Source: Yoonia sp. BS5-3 (GTDB taxonomy: Bacteria; Pseudomonadota; Alphaproteobacteria; Rhodobacterales; Rhodobacteraceae). Taken from it: a stretch of 64,000 nt of DNA. Positions 46,082-54,468 of this stretch are shown piece by piece; the first letter of the stretch is position 1, and every line of letters begins with the position of its first letter. Location of the stretch: assembly GCF_038069655.2 (NCBI RefSeq), contig NZ_CP150951.2:1886001-1950000 (forward strand). The letters run 5' to 3'. The position numbers and the translations under genes are program-made. The notes below the pieces were generated by a model. It searched no databases. It saw nothing but the letters and a program-made list of their open reading frames with translations, and had not been told where the DNA came from.

Positions 46082-47464
46082 TCATGATGGTGTCCAAAGC
46101 AATGTGGTGGGGTGAAATTGCGACCATGCGAACCAAAAGGCCTGGTGACTGCCTAGATCCGTACCATCTGTGCCGACAGCCCTGATCCCACCTGCATCAA
46201 GACGCAACCGCACGTTTTCATATCCGATCTCGACCCCTTGTTGCAGCGCGGCAAAGGCGGTGGCACGTGGAAAGGCGACGGGTTTGCCGCTGGCGGTCAC
46301 AACGCCGATCACATCCTCATGGACCGGCAGGCGCGGATCAACATTGCCCACCGGAAAGATCGGGCCATCCGCATCGCGGCCATTGCGGAAATCGAAATCG
46401 CGGCCAAGTGCGAGCGCTTCGACCAGCACGGTGGTTTGCGGATATTGCGCCTTCCAGGTGCCCCAATCGGTGGTGATGACAGTGGCCTGTTCCAGCTGAA
46501 CCCCGCGATCAGCCAGCGGGCCGGTCACGGCATGGCCGAGGAATGTATCGAACACAGAATATGTATTCAGATCATACATCACCTTATTTGAACGGATCAA
46601 AAGACCCGATGTGCGCAGGATCGGCCGGTCGATCCCACCAGGCAGCTGATCGGTGAAATAGGCCTGTGCGGCGCCGCAGAGGGTGCAATAAGGAATACCC
46701 AAATCGCGCCCGCCAAGCGTGTCATTGACCATCTCGCGCACTTCCATGATGCGGCGCGGATAGGCGCGATATTCGCCATTCACTGCGATGCCAAAGACGA
46801 TATCATCGTCTTTCAACCAGGTCGCATCGGCGGCGCTGCTCACCTCAGGGTTATCGGCCGCAGGAATGCAATTGCAGGGATCATCCGTGGTATCATAGGG
46901 CCGGTTGTCAATATTGACGCCGCCCCAGGACACCATCCGCCAATCGATGTCACCTTCGATAAAGATACGCTCCCACCCTGGTACAAACTGGGTAAAGATG
47001 GCGCGTTTTGCCTCCAGATAGCCCGGATAGGCCGGAATATCCCATGCGATCAGATGATCGGTTAGCTCGCCCCAGCGGGCGATGGATTGATATTCAATCT
47101 GCAAAAGCGCAGCGCCCGCATTGGCAAGGGCCGTGTCAAATTCAGCCCGCCAGGTAAAGCGCATCATATCCGCAATGACCCATGCCAGTCGTGGATCGCC
47201 GGATTCGGTGATCTCGGACAGCGCGATCTGTTGGTCGTGTCCCCAAGCGGACTGGGCAAGGCTATCGATGAAGACGACACGCACTGCATCCTGCAGATGT
47301 CGGGGCAGGGGCCCCTCTGGCACCGCGGGCGGTGTGCCGAATTCGGCGATCACATATTCCGGCAGCGGGGCGGTATCGGCAACGGTGGCCGAGGGTCGCA
47401 ATGGGATCGCGAGCAGGGACAGCAAAAACAATAGGGATAGAGTGTTGGGGAAAATGCGTCTCAT
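46082..47464 (-). CDS. DUF3179-domain secreted protein
   Basis: 460 residues from the ATG at 47464. A signal peptide (FPNTLSLLFLLSLLAIPL) is followed by a helical N-terminal part and then the DUF3179 core: AVNGEYRAYPRRIMEVREMV, RDLGIPYCTLCGAAQAYF with its CxxC and SGLLIRSNKVMYDLNTYSVF. A short C(N)C motif (DPCNCIPAAD) lies ahead of it. The family has no assigned activity. The conserved Cys pair and Tyr-Asp sites suggest a metal or cofactor site in the periplasm. No neighbour gives a clue. Confidence 0.85.
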   Translation of the reverse strand: MRRIFPNTLSLLFLLSLLAIPLRPSATVADTAPLPEYVIAEFGTPPAVPEGPLPRHLQDAVRVVFIDSLAQSAWGHDQQIALSEITESGDPRLAWVIADMMRFTWRAEFDTALANAGAALLQIEYQSIARWGELTDHLIAWDIPAYPGYLEAKRAIFTQFVPGWERIFIEGDIDWRMVSWGGVNIDNRPYDTTDDPCNCIPAADNPEVSSAADATWLKDDDIVFGIAVNGEYRAYPRRIMEVREMVNDTLGGRDLGIPYCTLCGAAQAYFTDQLPGGIDRPILRTSGLLIRSNKVMYDLNTYSVFDTFLGHAVTGPLADRGVQLEQATVITTDWGTWKAQYPQTTVLVEALALGRDFDFRNGRDADGPIFPVGNVDPRLPVHEDVIGVVTASGKPVAFPRATAFAALQQGVEIGYENVRLRLDAGGIRAVGTDGTDLGSHQAFWFAWSQFHPTTLLWTPS

Positions 47465-47672
47465 CAGCGAACCTTTCCAGAACAATGCGCAATTTTGCAA
47501 AGGGGGCGAAAAATCCCCCGGCGCAAACGTTGTTTCAGAAAATAGCCGGTTTGCGGATCACAATTACCCCAATTTGCCGTGATCAGCGCCGGGGGGCAGC
47601 CCTTGGAAAAATGAAAAGAGCGGCCCAGAAGGACTGCCCTTTAAGATTTTGTGCAGAATGCGGGGCCAAAGC

Positions 47673-47703
47673 TCTCGGCATTTTCTACGAAGACGCCTGC
47701 CGC
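47673..47703. repeat. Degenerate 31-bp direct repeat, distal copy
   Basis: tctcggcatt and acgcctgcc are shared with 47774-47804 in the same spacing; 24 of 31 positions agree by eye. Most differences fall at every third base, as in two diverged coding copies. Confidence 0.5.
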
Positions 47704-47728
47704 TTTGCTGCCTGCGCCGAAACGCGAA

Positions 47729-47753
47729 AGGGGCGCCCAAGTAGAGCGCCCCT
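47729..47753 (-). terminator. Terminator hairpin downstream of groEL
   Basis: aggggcgc (47729-47736) pairs with gcgcccct (47746-47753) around a 9-nt loop. On the minus strand it is followed by TTTCGCG, a weak T-tract. Lies about 90 bp past the groEL stop. Confidence 0.6.
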
Positions 47754-47773
47754 CTATTCTTCACTTTACATGT

Positions 47774-47804
47774 TCTCGGCATTCGCTGCGCAAACGCCTG
47801 CCAC
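47774..47804. repeat. Degenerate 31-bp direct repeat, groEL-proximal copy
   Basis: Partner of 47673-47703, about 100 bp away, with the terminator hairpin between the two copies. Confidence 0.5.
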
Positions 47805-47810
47805 ATGATC

Positions 47811-47839
47811 GTCGTTTTTGCCCAAGGGCAAAGAACGAC
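47811..47839 (-). other. Stem-loop abutting the groEL stop codon
   Basis: gtcgtt then tttgccc pair with gggcaaa and aacgac through a 2-nt loop with one bulged base, giving a 13-bp stem that starts directly after the stop. No T-tract follows on the minus strand, so transcript stabilisation is likelier than termination. Confidence 0.6.
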
Positions 47840-49549
<1,710 letters not shown>

Positions 49550-49558
49550 TCACAGGGC

Positions 49559-49843
49559 TTACATGGTGCCCAGAATGTCGCTTTCTTTCATGATCAACAG
49601 ATCTTCGCCGTCGATCTTGACTTCGGTGCCGGACCATTTGCCAAACAGCACTTTGTCGCCAGCTTTGACGGCCATCGGGATCAGCTCACCGCTGTCCTTG
49701 CGGGCACCTTCGCCGCAAGATACGATCTCGCCTTCGGCAGGTTTTTCTTTGGCGCTGTCAGGAATGATCAGACCGCCCGCTGTCTTTTCGTCACTTTCAA
49801 TGCGACGGACCAGTACACGGTCGTGAAGTGGTGTAAATGCCAT
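49559..49843 (-). CDS. groS: Co-chaperonin GroES (10 kDa)
   Basis: 94 residues: [20 protein letters not shown], the mobile loop [18 protein letters not shown] that contacts GroEL, and [20 protein letters not shown]. The heptameric lid of the GroEL chamber. It is preceded by a CIRCE operator and a sigma-70-type promoter and followed by groEL. Confidence 0.98.
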   Translation of the reverse strand: MAFTPLHDRVLVRRIESDEKTAGGLIIPDSAKEKPAEGEIVSCGEGARKDSGELIPMAVKAGDKVLFGKWSGTEVKIDGEDLLIMKESDILGTM

Positions 49844-49876
49844 TTCAGAACTTCTCCAGTTCGTGTTTCTCCCACG

Positions 49877-49903
49877 TTAGCACTCACCAAGGTTGAGTGA
49901 TAA
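49877..49903. promoter_or_regulatory. CIRCE operator (HrcA site) of groESL
   Basis: ttagcactc (49877-49885), a 9-nt spacer and gagtgataa (49895-49903) match TTAGCACTC-N9-GAGTGCTAA with one mismatch. It is 33 bp before groES, in the 5' untranslated part next to the promoter, where HrcA repressor binds. hrcA itself is outside the window. Confidence 0.92.
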
Positions 49904-49910
49904 CGGAGCG

Positions 49911-49939
49911 TAAGTAGGAAACACCCAAGCCCGAGTCAA
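49911..49939 (-). promoter_or_regulatory. Sigma-70-type promoter of groESL
   Basis: On the minus strand TTGACT (49939-49934) and TACTTA (49916-49911) are 17 nt apart. The predicted start falls at about the edge of the CIRCE element, as is usual for HrcA-controlled groESL. Confidence 0.65.
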
Positions 49940-49964
49940 CAGGGCGATGCGAAGAATACAAAAA

Positions 49965-50123
49965 TCAGCGGGAAGGCGGCGGCGTATCATCGTCTGACAG
50001 GATGCGCCAGGCATCCCCATCCAGATCATCATATTGGTTTGACCGCAAAGTCCACAGAAACGCAGCCAGCCCAAGACCGCCAAGGATGAGCGACACAGGG
50101 ATCAAGAAAACAAGCACATTCAT
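49965..50123 (-). CDS. ccoS: Cbb3-type oxidase assembly protein CcoS
   Basis: 52 residues: one membrane helix (LVFLIPVSLILGGLGLAAFL) then WTLRSNQYDDLDGDAWRIL with the conserved QYDDLDGxxxRIL of CcoS. The ATG overlaps the ccoI stop (ATGA). CcoS is needed for haem and copper insertion into the CcoN subunit of cbb3 oxidase. Confidence 0.93.
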   Translation of the reverse strand: MNVLVFLIPVSLILGGLGLAAFLWTLRSNQYDDLDGDAWRILSDDDTPPPSR

Positions 50124-52267
50124 AGCCGCCCTCTTAGCCGCAAAGCGTTCAAAAGAACAGTGATGGAAGAGGCCGACATCGCAATTGAGGCGATCAGCGG
50201 TGTGGCAAATCCCGCCAGTGCAACGGGCACGGCGATCACGTTATATATTGTCGATATGGTAAAATTTTCGACAATGCGGGCCTTGGCCGCACGGGCGACG
50301 GCGGGCAGCTCAATCAATGGGGTCAGGCTGTCATTCAGCAGCACGATATCCGAGGCGGCACGCGACGCATCTGCCGCGCTCGCAGGTGAGACCGAGGCAT
50401 GCGCCGCCGCCAAAGCCCCGGTATCATTCAGCCCGTCCCCGACCATAAGAACATGCGCACCTGCATCGGCCAGCTTGGCAATATAGGCGATCTTGTCTTT
50501 GGGTTGGGCCTCTGCCTGCCATGATGAAATGCCCAGTTGCTGGGCAATCGCGGCGGTCTCGGCAGGGTCATCGCCCGACACCAAATGCACGGACAACCCC
50601 AGCTCCTGCCAGCTGTGCACCAATGCTTGGGCACCCTCGCGCAGTGCCGCGCGCAAGGTGATCTTTTGCGGGCGATTGTCGCCGATCTGAACATAGGTAC
50701 CGCGCCCCGCGCCCAACCAATGGCCCGCGCCCAGCCGCACATCTTGGCCTTGATAGATCGCGCTGATCCCCTTGCCGGGATGTTCCTGCTGGTCGGTAAT
50801 TTTCGCGGCTGTCACACCGTCCAACGATGCGGCAATGGCCTGTGATATCGGATGGGTCGCGTTTTGGGTCAGCGCAAGGGCGACGGCTTGGGTCTGCGGA
50901 TCAAGCGTTTCGCGGGCAGCGCTGGGCATGGTCAATGTGCCTGTTTTGTCAAAAACAACCGTGTCTACCTCGGCCAGACGTTCAAGCGCGGTGCCGTCCT
51001 TCACCAACAGCCCGGCCCGAAACAGGCGTCCCGCCGCCGTGGTCGATACCGCAGGCACGGCAAGGCCCATGGCGCAGGGACAGGTGATAATCAGCACTGC
51101 TACAGCGATGTTGAGCGACAGACGGAAGTCGCCGGAATAAAGCATCCATCCGGCAAAAGCCGCGACGGCCATCAGATGCACAACCGGGGCATAGACCGCA
51201 GCGGCCCGGTCGGCAGCTGCGGTGTATTTGTTGCGGACGGCCTCGGCCTCGTCCACCATGGTGACCATTTTGCGCAACGTTGTGTCTGCGCCGACCGTGT
51301 CCGCGCGGATGATCAGTGGGCCGGTCATATTGACCTCTCCTGCGGTGACTTTTGTGCCAACCTGCGCGGTAGCAGGGCGGCTTTCGCCGGTCAGCAATGC
51401 GCGGTCCAGCTGGCTTTGCCCTTCGGTCACCGTGCCGTCGACAGGGATACGTCCGCCGGGCAAGACCTGCACCAGATCGCCGATCGCCAGCGCGGCAAAA
51501 TCCACCATTTCCCTTGTATCGCCGGCAAGGCGCATGACACGCGGCGCTTCAAGGGCCGAAAGTTGCGCGGCGGCGGACGCGGCGGCCTTGCGGCTGCGAT
51601 GATCCAGATAACGCCCGATCAGCAAAAAGAAAGTCAGTGTGACGGCGGCATCAAAATAGGAATGCGCACCGCCATAAAGGGTCTCATAAAGCGAAATCCC
51701 TGAGGCCAGCAGAATCGCCAGTGAGATCGGCACATCCATATTGACCTTGCCCACTTTCAATCCGCGCCAGCCATTTGCGAAAAAGGGCTGCGCCGCATAG
51801 ATCAGCGCCGGGATTGCGATGCAGGCGGTGATCCAGTGGAACATATGCATCGTGGCGCCAACCGCGCCAGACCAGACCGCGACGGATAGCAACATGATGT
51901 TCATATTGGCAAAGCCGGACACCGCCAGACGGGTCATCAGTCCCCGCCCATAAGCATCGGTCTCATTGCCCAAAAGGCTGCGATCCAGCAATCGCGCTTC
52001 GTAGCCGGCCAGCTCTAAGGTGTCGATCATCGCCTCTGGTGTGACGGGCTGATGGGTGCCCACGGTCACCCGTTTCATCGACAGGTTCACGCGGGCACTC
52101 GCCACGCCGTCCATCGCGCAGAGCGCCCGCTCGACCCCGTTGATACAGGCGACGCAATGAATGCCCGGCAAGGAGAGCATGATCTGCGCGGACCCGTTCG
52201 CCGCCGCTTTTTCCAGCGGGGCTTCGGGCAGGCCGATACAGGCCGGGCAGGCGGCGGCTTCGCTCAT
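50120..52267 (-). CDS. ccoI: Copper-translocating P1B-type ATPase for cbb3 oxidase (CcoI/FixI)
   Basis: 715 residues. An N-terminal CxxC pair (CPACIG) precedes the metal-binding domain with HCVAC (37-41). TGES (293-296), the copper-site CPC (396-398), DKTGT with the phosphorylated Asp (440) and GDGLNDTGAL mark an active P1B ATPase. It moves copper to the periplasmic side for the CuB centre of cbb3 oxidase. The start overlaps ccoH and the stop overlaps ccoS. Confidence 0.94.
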   Translation of the reverse strand: MSEAAACPACIGLPEAPLEKAAANGSAQIMLSLPGIHCVACINGVERALCAMDGVASARVNLSMKRVTVGTHQPVTPEAMIDTLELAGYEARLLDRSLLGNETDAYGRGLMTRLAVSGFANMNIMLLSVAVWSGAVGATMHMFHWITACIAIPALIYAAQPFFANGWRGLKVGKVNMDVPISLAILLASGISLYETLYGGAHSYFDAAVTLTFFLLIGRYLDHRSRKAAASAAAQLSALEAPRVMRLAGDTREMVDFAALAIGDLVQVLPGGRIPVDGTVTEGQSQLDRALLTGESRPATAQVGTKVTAGEVNMTGPLIIRADTVGADTTLRKMVTMVDEAEAVRNKYTAAADRAAAVYAPVVHLMAVAAFAGWMLYSGDFRLSLNIAVAVLIITCPCAMGLAVPAVSTTAAGRLFRAGLLVKDGTALERLAEVDTVVFDKTGTLTMPSAARETLDPQTQAVALALTQNATHPISQAIAASLDGVTAAKITDQQEHPGKGISAIYQGQDVRLGAGHWLGAGRGTYVQIGDNRPQKITLRAALREGAQALVHSWQELGLSVHLVSGDDPAETAAIAQQLGISSWQAEAQPKDKIAYIAKLADAGAHVLMVGDGLNDTGALAAAHASVSPASAADASRAASDIVLLNDSLTPLIELPAVARAAKARIVENFTISTIYNVIAVPVALAGFATPLIASIAMSASSITVLLNALRLRGRL

Positions 52268-52716
52268 TGGGCGGTGATCGGAAAGCGGCGGCGGAACTTG
52301 GTCCCGTCAGGGGCAATCAATTCCAGCCGCAGGTTCCAATACCCGTCTTGGGCAGTGACAGGCGCGGTCAATGCGCGGCCATCCCAAGTGAAGGCAGGTG
52401 TGCTGTCTTCGCCCGTATTTGTGGCACGGCCCAGGACGGCCCGGGTGACTTCGGCCTCGACCGGCGTGCCTGCAGCGTCTTGGATGGTAACGCGCAGGAC
52501 ACCGCCAGTGATTGTGGCCGAGACATCCCAGCGCAGCGCGTTTTGCGCGGCGCGGTCGGCCTCAAATTGTTGGCTGACCACATAGGAATTGCGGGTCTCG
52601 ACCCCCGGAAAAGTCGCGATTGCATTAAAGGCCAGCGTCAGATTGACGGCCAGGATGATGCCAAATCCGCCGACCATCAGGGCCAGCATATGCCATCCAG
52701 TGAATTCACGGGTCAT
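52264..52716 (-). CDS. ccoH: FixH/CcoH-family cbb3 oxidase assembly protein
   Basis: 150 residues: one N-terminal membrane helix (GWHMLALMVGGFGIILAVNL) and a periplasmic FixH domain beginning NSYVVSQQFEADRAAQ, ending DGYWNLRLELIAPDGTKF. CcoH stays with the oxidase subunits during assembly. It overlaps ccoG and ccoI by 4 nt on each side. Confidence 0.93.
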   Translation of the reverse strand: MTREFTGWHMLALMVGGFGIILAVNLTLAFNAIATFPGVETRNSYVVSQQFEADRAAQNALRWDVSATITGGVLRVTIQDAAGTPVEAEVTRAVLGRATNTGEDSTPAFTWDGRALTAPVTAQDGYWNLRLELIAPDGTKFRRRFPITAQ

Positions 52717-54128
52717 TGTTGGGCTCTCCCATTGAAAATCGTGTCTTTATGCGCCCGCTCGCCCGAAACGAGATCCTCGACCCAGAACCGCAGATCAACC
52801 CGGTCGCGGCTGGCTGCCGGATCATTTGGGCGGGCCGAGACATAGACGCGTTGCAGATAGGTTTCATTGGCCGGGACCATGATGCCGCGCTGGCCCGTGC
52901 CTTCCAGATCGATGCGCAGGGTGTCATCAGCGCTGAGCGACAGATGAAACATCCGGTCCTCCCCATGTTTATTGAGCAGGCGAATGTCATAGATATTGCG
53001 TATCGTTCCATCGCTGAGCGTCACAAAGGTCGGGTTACGGATCGGGGAGACGGTCATCTCGATCTCGGCCCGGATGAACAATGCAAAGACAAGCCCGACC
53101 CCGATGGCGGCCCACAGAGATGTGTAAAGTACCGTTCTGAAACGGAAAACATGCTGCCAGAGCTTTTTGGCCGGTTTGCCCTTTGCCTCTTCTTCCTGAT
53201 CCGACAGGGCCAGATAATCGATCAGCCCCCGGGGTTTGCCGATTTTTGCCATGACATCATCGCAGGCGTCGATGCAAAGCGCGCAGGTGATGCATTCCAT
53301 CTGTTGCCCATCGCGGATGTCGATGCCCGCAGGGCAAACATTTACGCAGGCCATGCAATCGATGCAGTCGCCGGTGGTGTTGTCATGCTTCTTGCCGCGT
53401 GGCTCACCCCGCCAATCGCGGTAGGCGACGGTCAGGGTTTCAGGATCCATCATCGCTGCCTGAATACGCGGCCACGGGCACATGTAGTTGCAGACCTGTT
53501 CGCGCATGAAGCCACCAAAGACAAAGGTGGTTGCCGTCAGAATGCCAATTGTGGCCCAGGCGATAGGAGGGGCTTGCAAGGTGATCAGGTCATGCGCAAG
53601 GCGCGGCGCATCGGCGAAATAGAAAACCCACGCCCCACCAGTGGCCAATGCGATCAACAGCCATACTGCCCATTTTATCAACCTTAACCGTATCTTACGG
53701 GCAGACCAGTTTGCATTCCAAAGTCGTACCCGCGCGTTTCGGTCCCCTTCGATCCAGCGTTCAACCAGAATGAAAAGATCCGTCCAAACGGTCTGCGGGC
53801 AGGTATATCCGCACCACACACGGCCAAGCGCTGAGGTAAACAAAAACAGGCCGAGGCCGGCCATTATGAGTAGTCCGGCGACGAAGTAGAATTCGTGGGG
53901 CCAGATTTCGATCCAGAAGAAATAGAACCGCCGATGCGCCATATCCACGAGCACGGCCTGATCGGGCAGGTTCGGGCCGCGGTCCCAGCGAATCCATGGC
54001 GTCAGATAATAGATGCCCAAGGTCACGCCCATCACCCACCATTTCAGGTTCCGGTAGAAGCCTTTGACTTTACGCGGAAAAATCGGCTCTCGCGCGGCGT
54101 AAAGTGGCTGGTTCTCGGCTGAGGACAT
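52713..54128 (-). CDS. ccoG: Cbb3 oxidase accessory protein CcoG (RdxA/FixG), polyferredoxin
   Basis: 471 residues. Membrane helices at about 30-47, 79-99, 152-172 and 190-208, with NapH-like CGYTCPQTVW and CNYMCPWPRIQ. Two [4Fe-4S] motifs follow at Cys 255/258/261/265 and 279/282/285/289, then a last helix (about 332-352) and a periplasmic Ig-like C-terminal domain. CcoG reduces copper for cbb3 assembly. First gene of ccoGHIS; an FnrL-type box lies 66 bp upstream. ccoNOQP, usually just before it, is not here. Confidence 0.95.
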   Translation of the reverse strand: MSSAENQPLYAAREPIFPRKVKGFYRNLKWWVMGVTLGIYYLTPWIRWDRGPNLPDQAVLVDMAHRRFYFFWIEIWPHEFYFVAGLLIMAGLGLFLFTSALGRVWCGYTCPQTVWTDLFILVERWIEGDRNARVRLWNANWSARKIRLRLIKWAVWLLIALATGGAWVFYFADAPRLAHDLITLQAPPIAWATIGILTATTFVFGGFMREQVCNYMCPWPRIQAAMMDPETLTVAYRDWRGEPRGKKHDNTTGDCIDCMACVNVCPAGIDIRDGQQMECITCALCIDACDDVMAKIGKPRGLIDYLALSDQEEEAKGKPAKKLWQHVFRFRTVLYTSLWAAIGVGLVFALFIRAEIEMTVSPIRNPTFVTLSDGTIRNIYDIRLLNKHGEDRMFHLSLSADDTLRIDLEGTGQRGIMVPANETYLQRVYVSARPNDPAASRDRVDLRFWVEDLVSGERAHKDTIFNGRAQQ

Positions 54129-54193
54129 CGCTTACCTGCAAAGAAAGGGTTCTGTTCGCAGGATCGCTTTTAAAGGCTGGGCGGGTTTGGTCC

Positions 54194-54207
54194 TTGATGT
54201 GGATCAA
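54194..54207 (-). promoter_or_regulatory. FNR/FnrL box of the cco operon
   Basis: ttgat-gtgg-atcaa is a perfect match to TTGAT-N4-ATCAA. Centred about 72 bp before the ccoG ATG, it fits activation of ccoGHIS under low oxygen. Confidence 0.88.
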
Positions 54208-54274
54208 ACAGGCGCATGGGCCGGGTTAACGCGCCCATTGGCCGATTAGCGGGATATGCATTGCGTAAATATCT

Positions 54275-54295
54275 TGTACATATCCTGTACGTACA
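54275..54295. promoter_or_regulatory. TGTAC-rich element upstream of the GGDEF-EAL gene
   Basis: 54275-54291 shares TGTACA-nn-T-n-CTGTACG with 33700-33716 (14 of 17 positions) and runs into a further gtaca. It lies about 190 bp before the GGDEF-EAL start. Unknown regulator. Confidence 0.4.
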
Positions 54296-54468
54296 CGAGA
54301 CCTGATCGGCATGGGATAAAGGCGCCGTGCGTTACGGGACGTGACAATGCACTACTTTTGCAATTATCGACATACATATTCGCTTTTTATTAACCTTTGG
54401 GTTGATCTGGCGGGCTATCGCCTGTCTGATTGGGCGCAAGAAATTCTGTAATTGGTTAGGACGTCGCA

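Larger units (their letters stand above)
47465..47839. other. Intergenic region downstream of groEL
   Basis: Holds a hairpin next to the groEL stop (47811-47839), a terminator hairpin (47729-47753) and two copies of a degenerate 31-bp repeat (47673-47703 and 47774-47804). The reading frames here lack Shine-Dalgarno sites or family features. The part 47500-47670 shows nothing I can interpret. Confidence 0.5.
54129..54468. other. Intergenic region between divergent ccoG and the GGDEF-EAL gene
   Basis: 340 bp containing the FnrL box (54194-54207), a TGTAC-rich element (54275-54295) and an AT-rich stretch (54340-54400). I see no gene in it. It must hold promoters for both neighbours. Confidence 0.6.

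Noticed and set aside
47564..47806. 80-codon minus-strand frame downstream of groEL
   Set aside because: Arg-rich translation typical of a non-coding GC-rich frame; it crosses the terminator hairpin.
49877..50083. 68-codon minus-strand frame upstream of groES
   Set aside because: It overlaps ccoS in another frame and the groESL promoter and CIRCE; ccoS is the real gene there.
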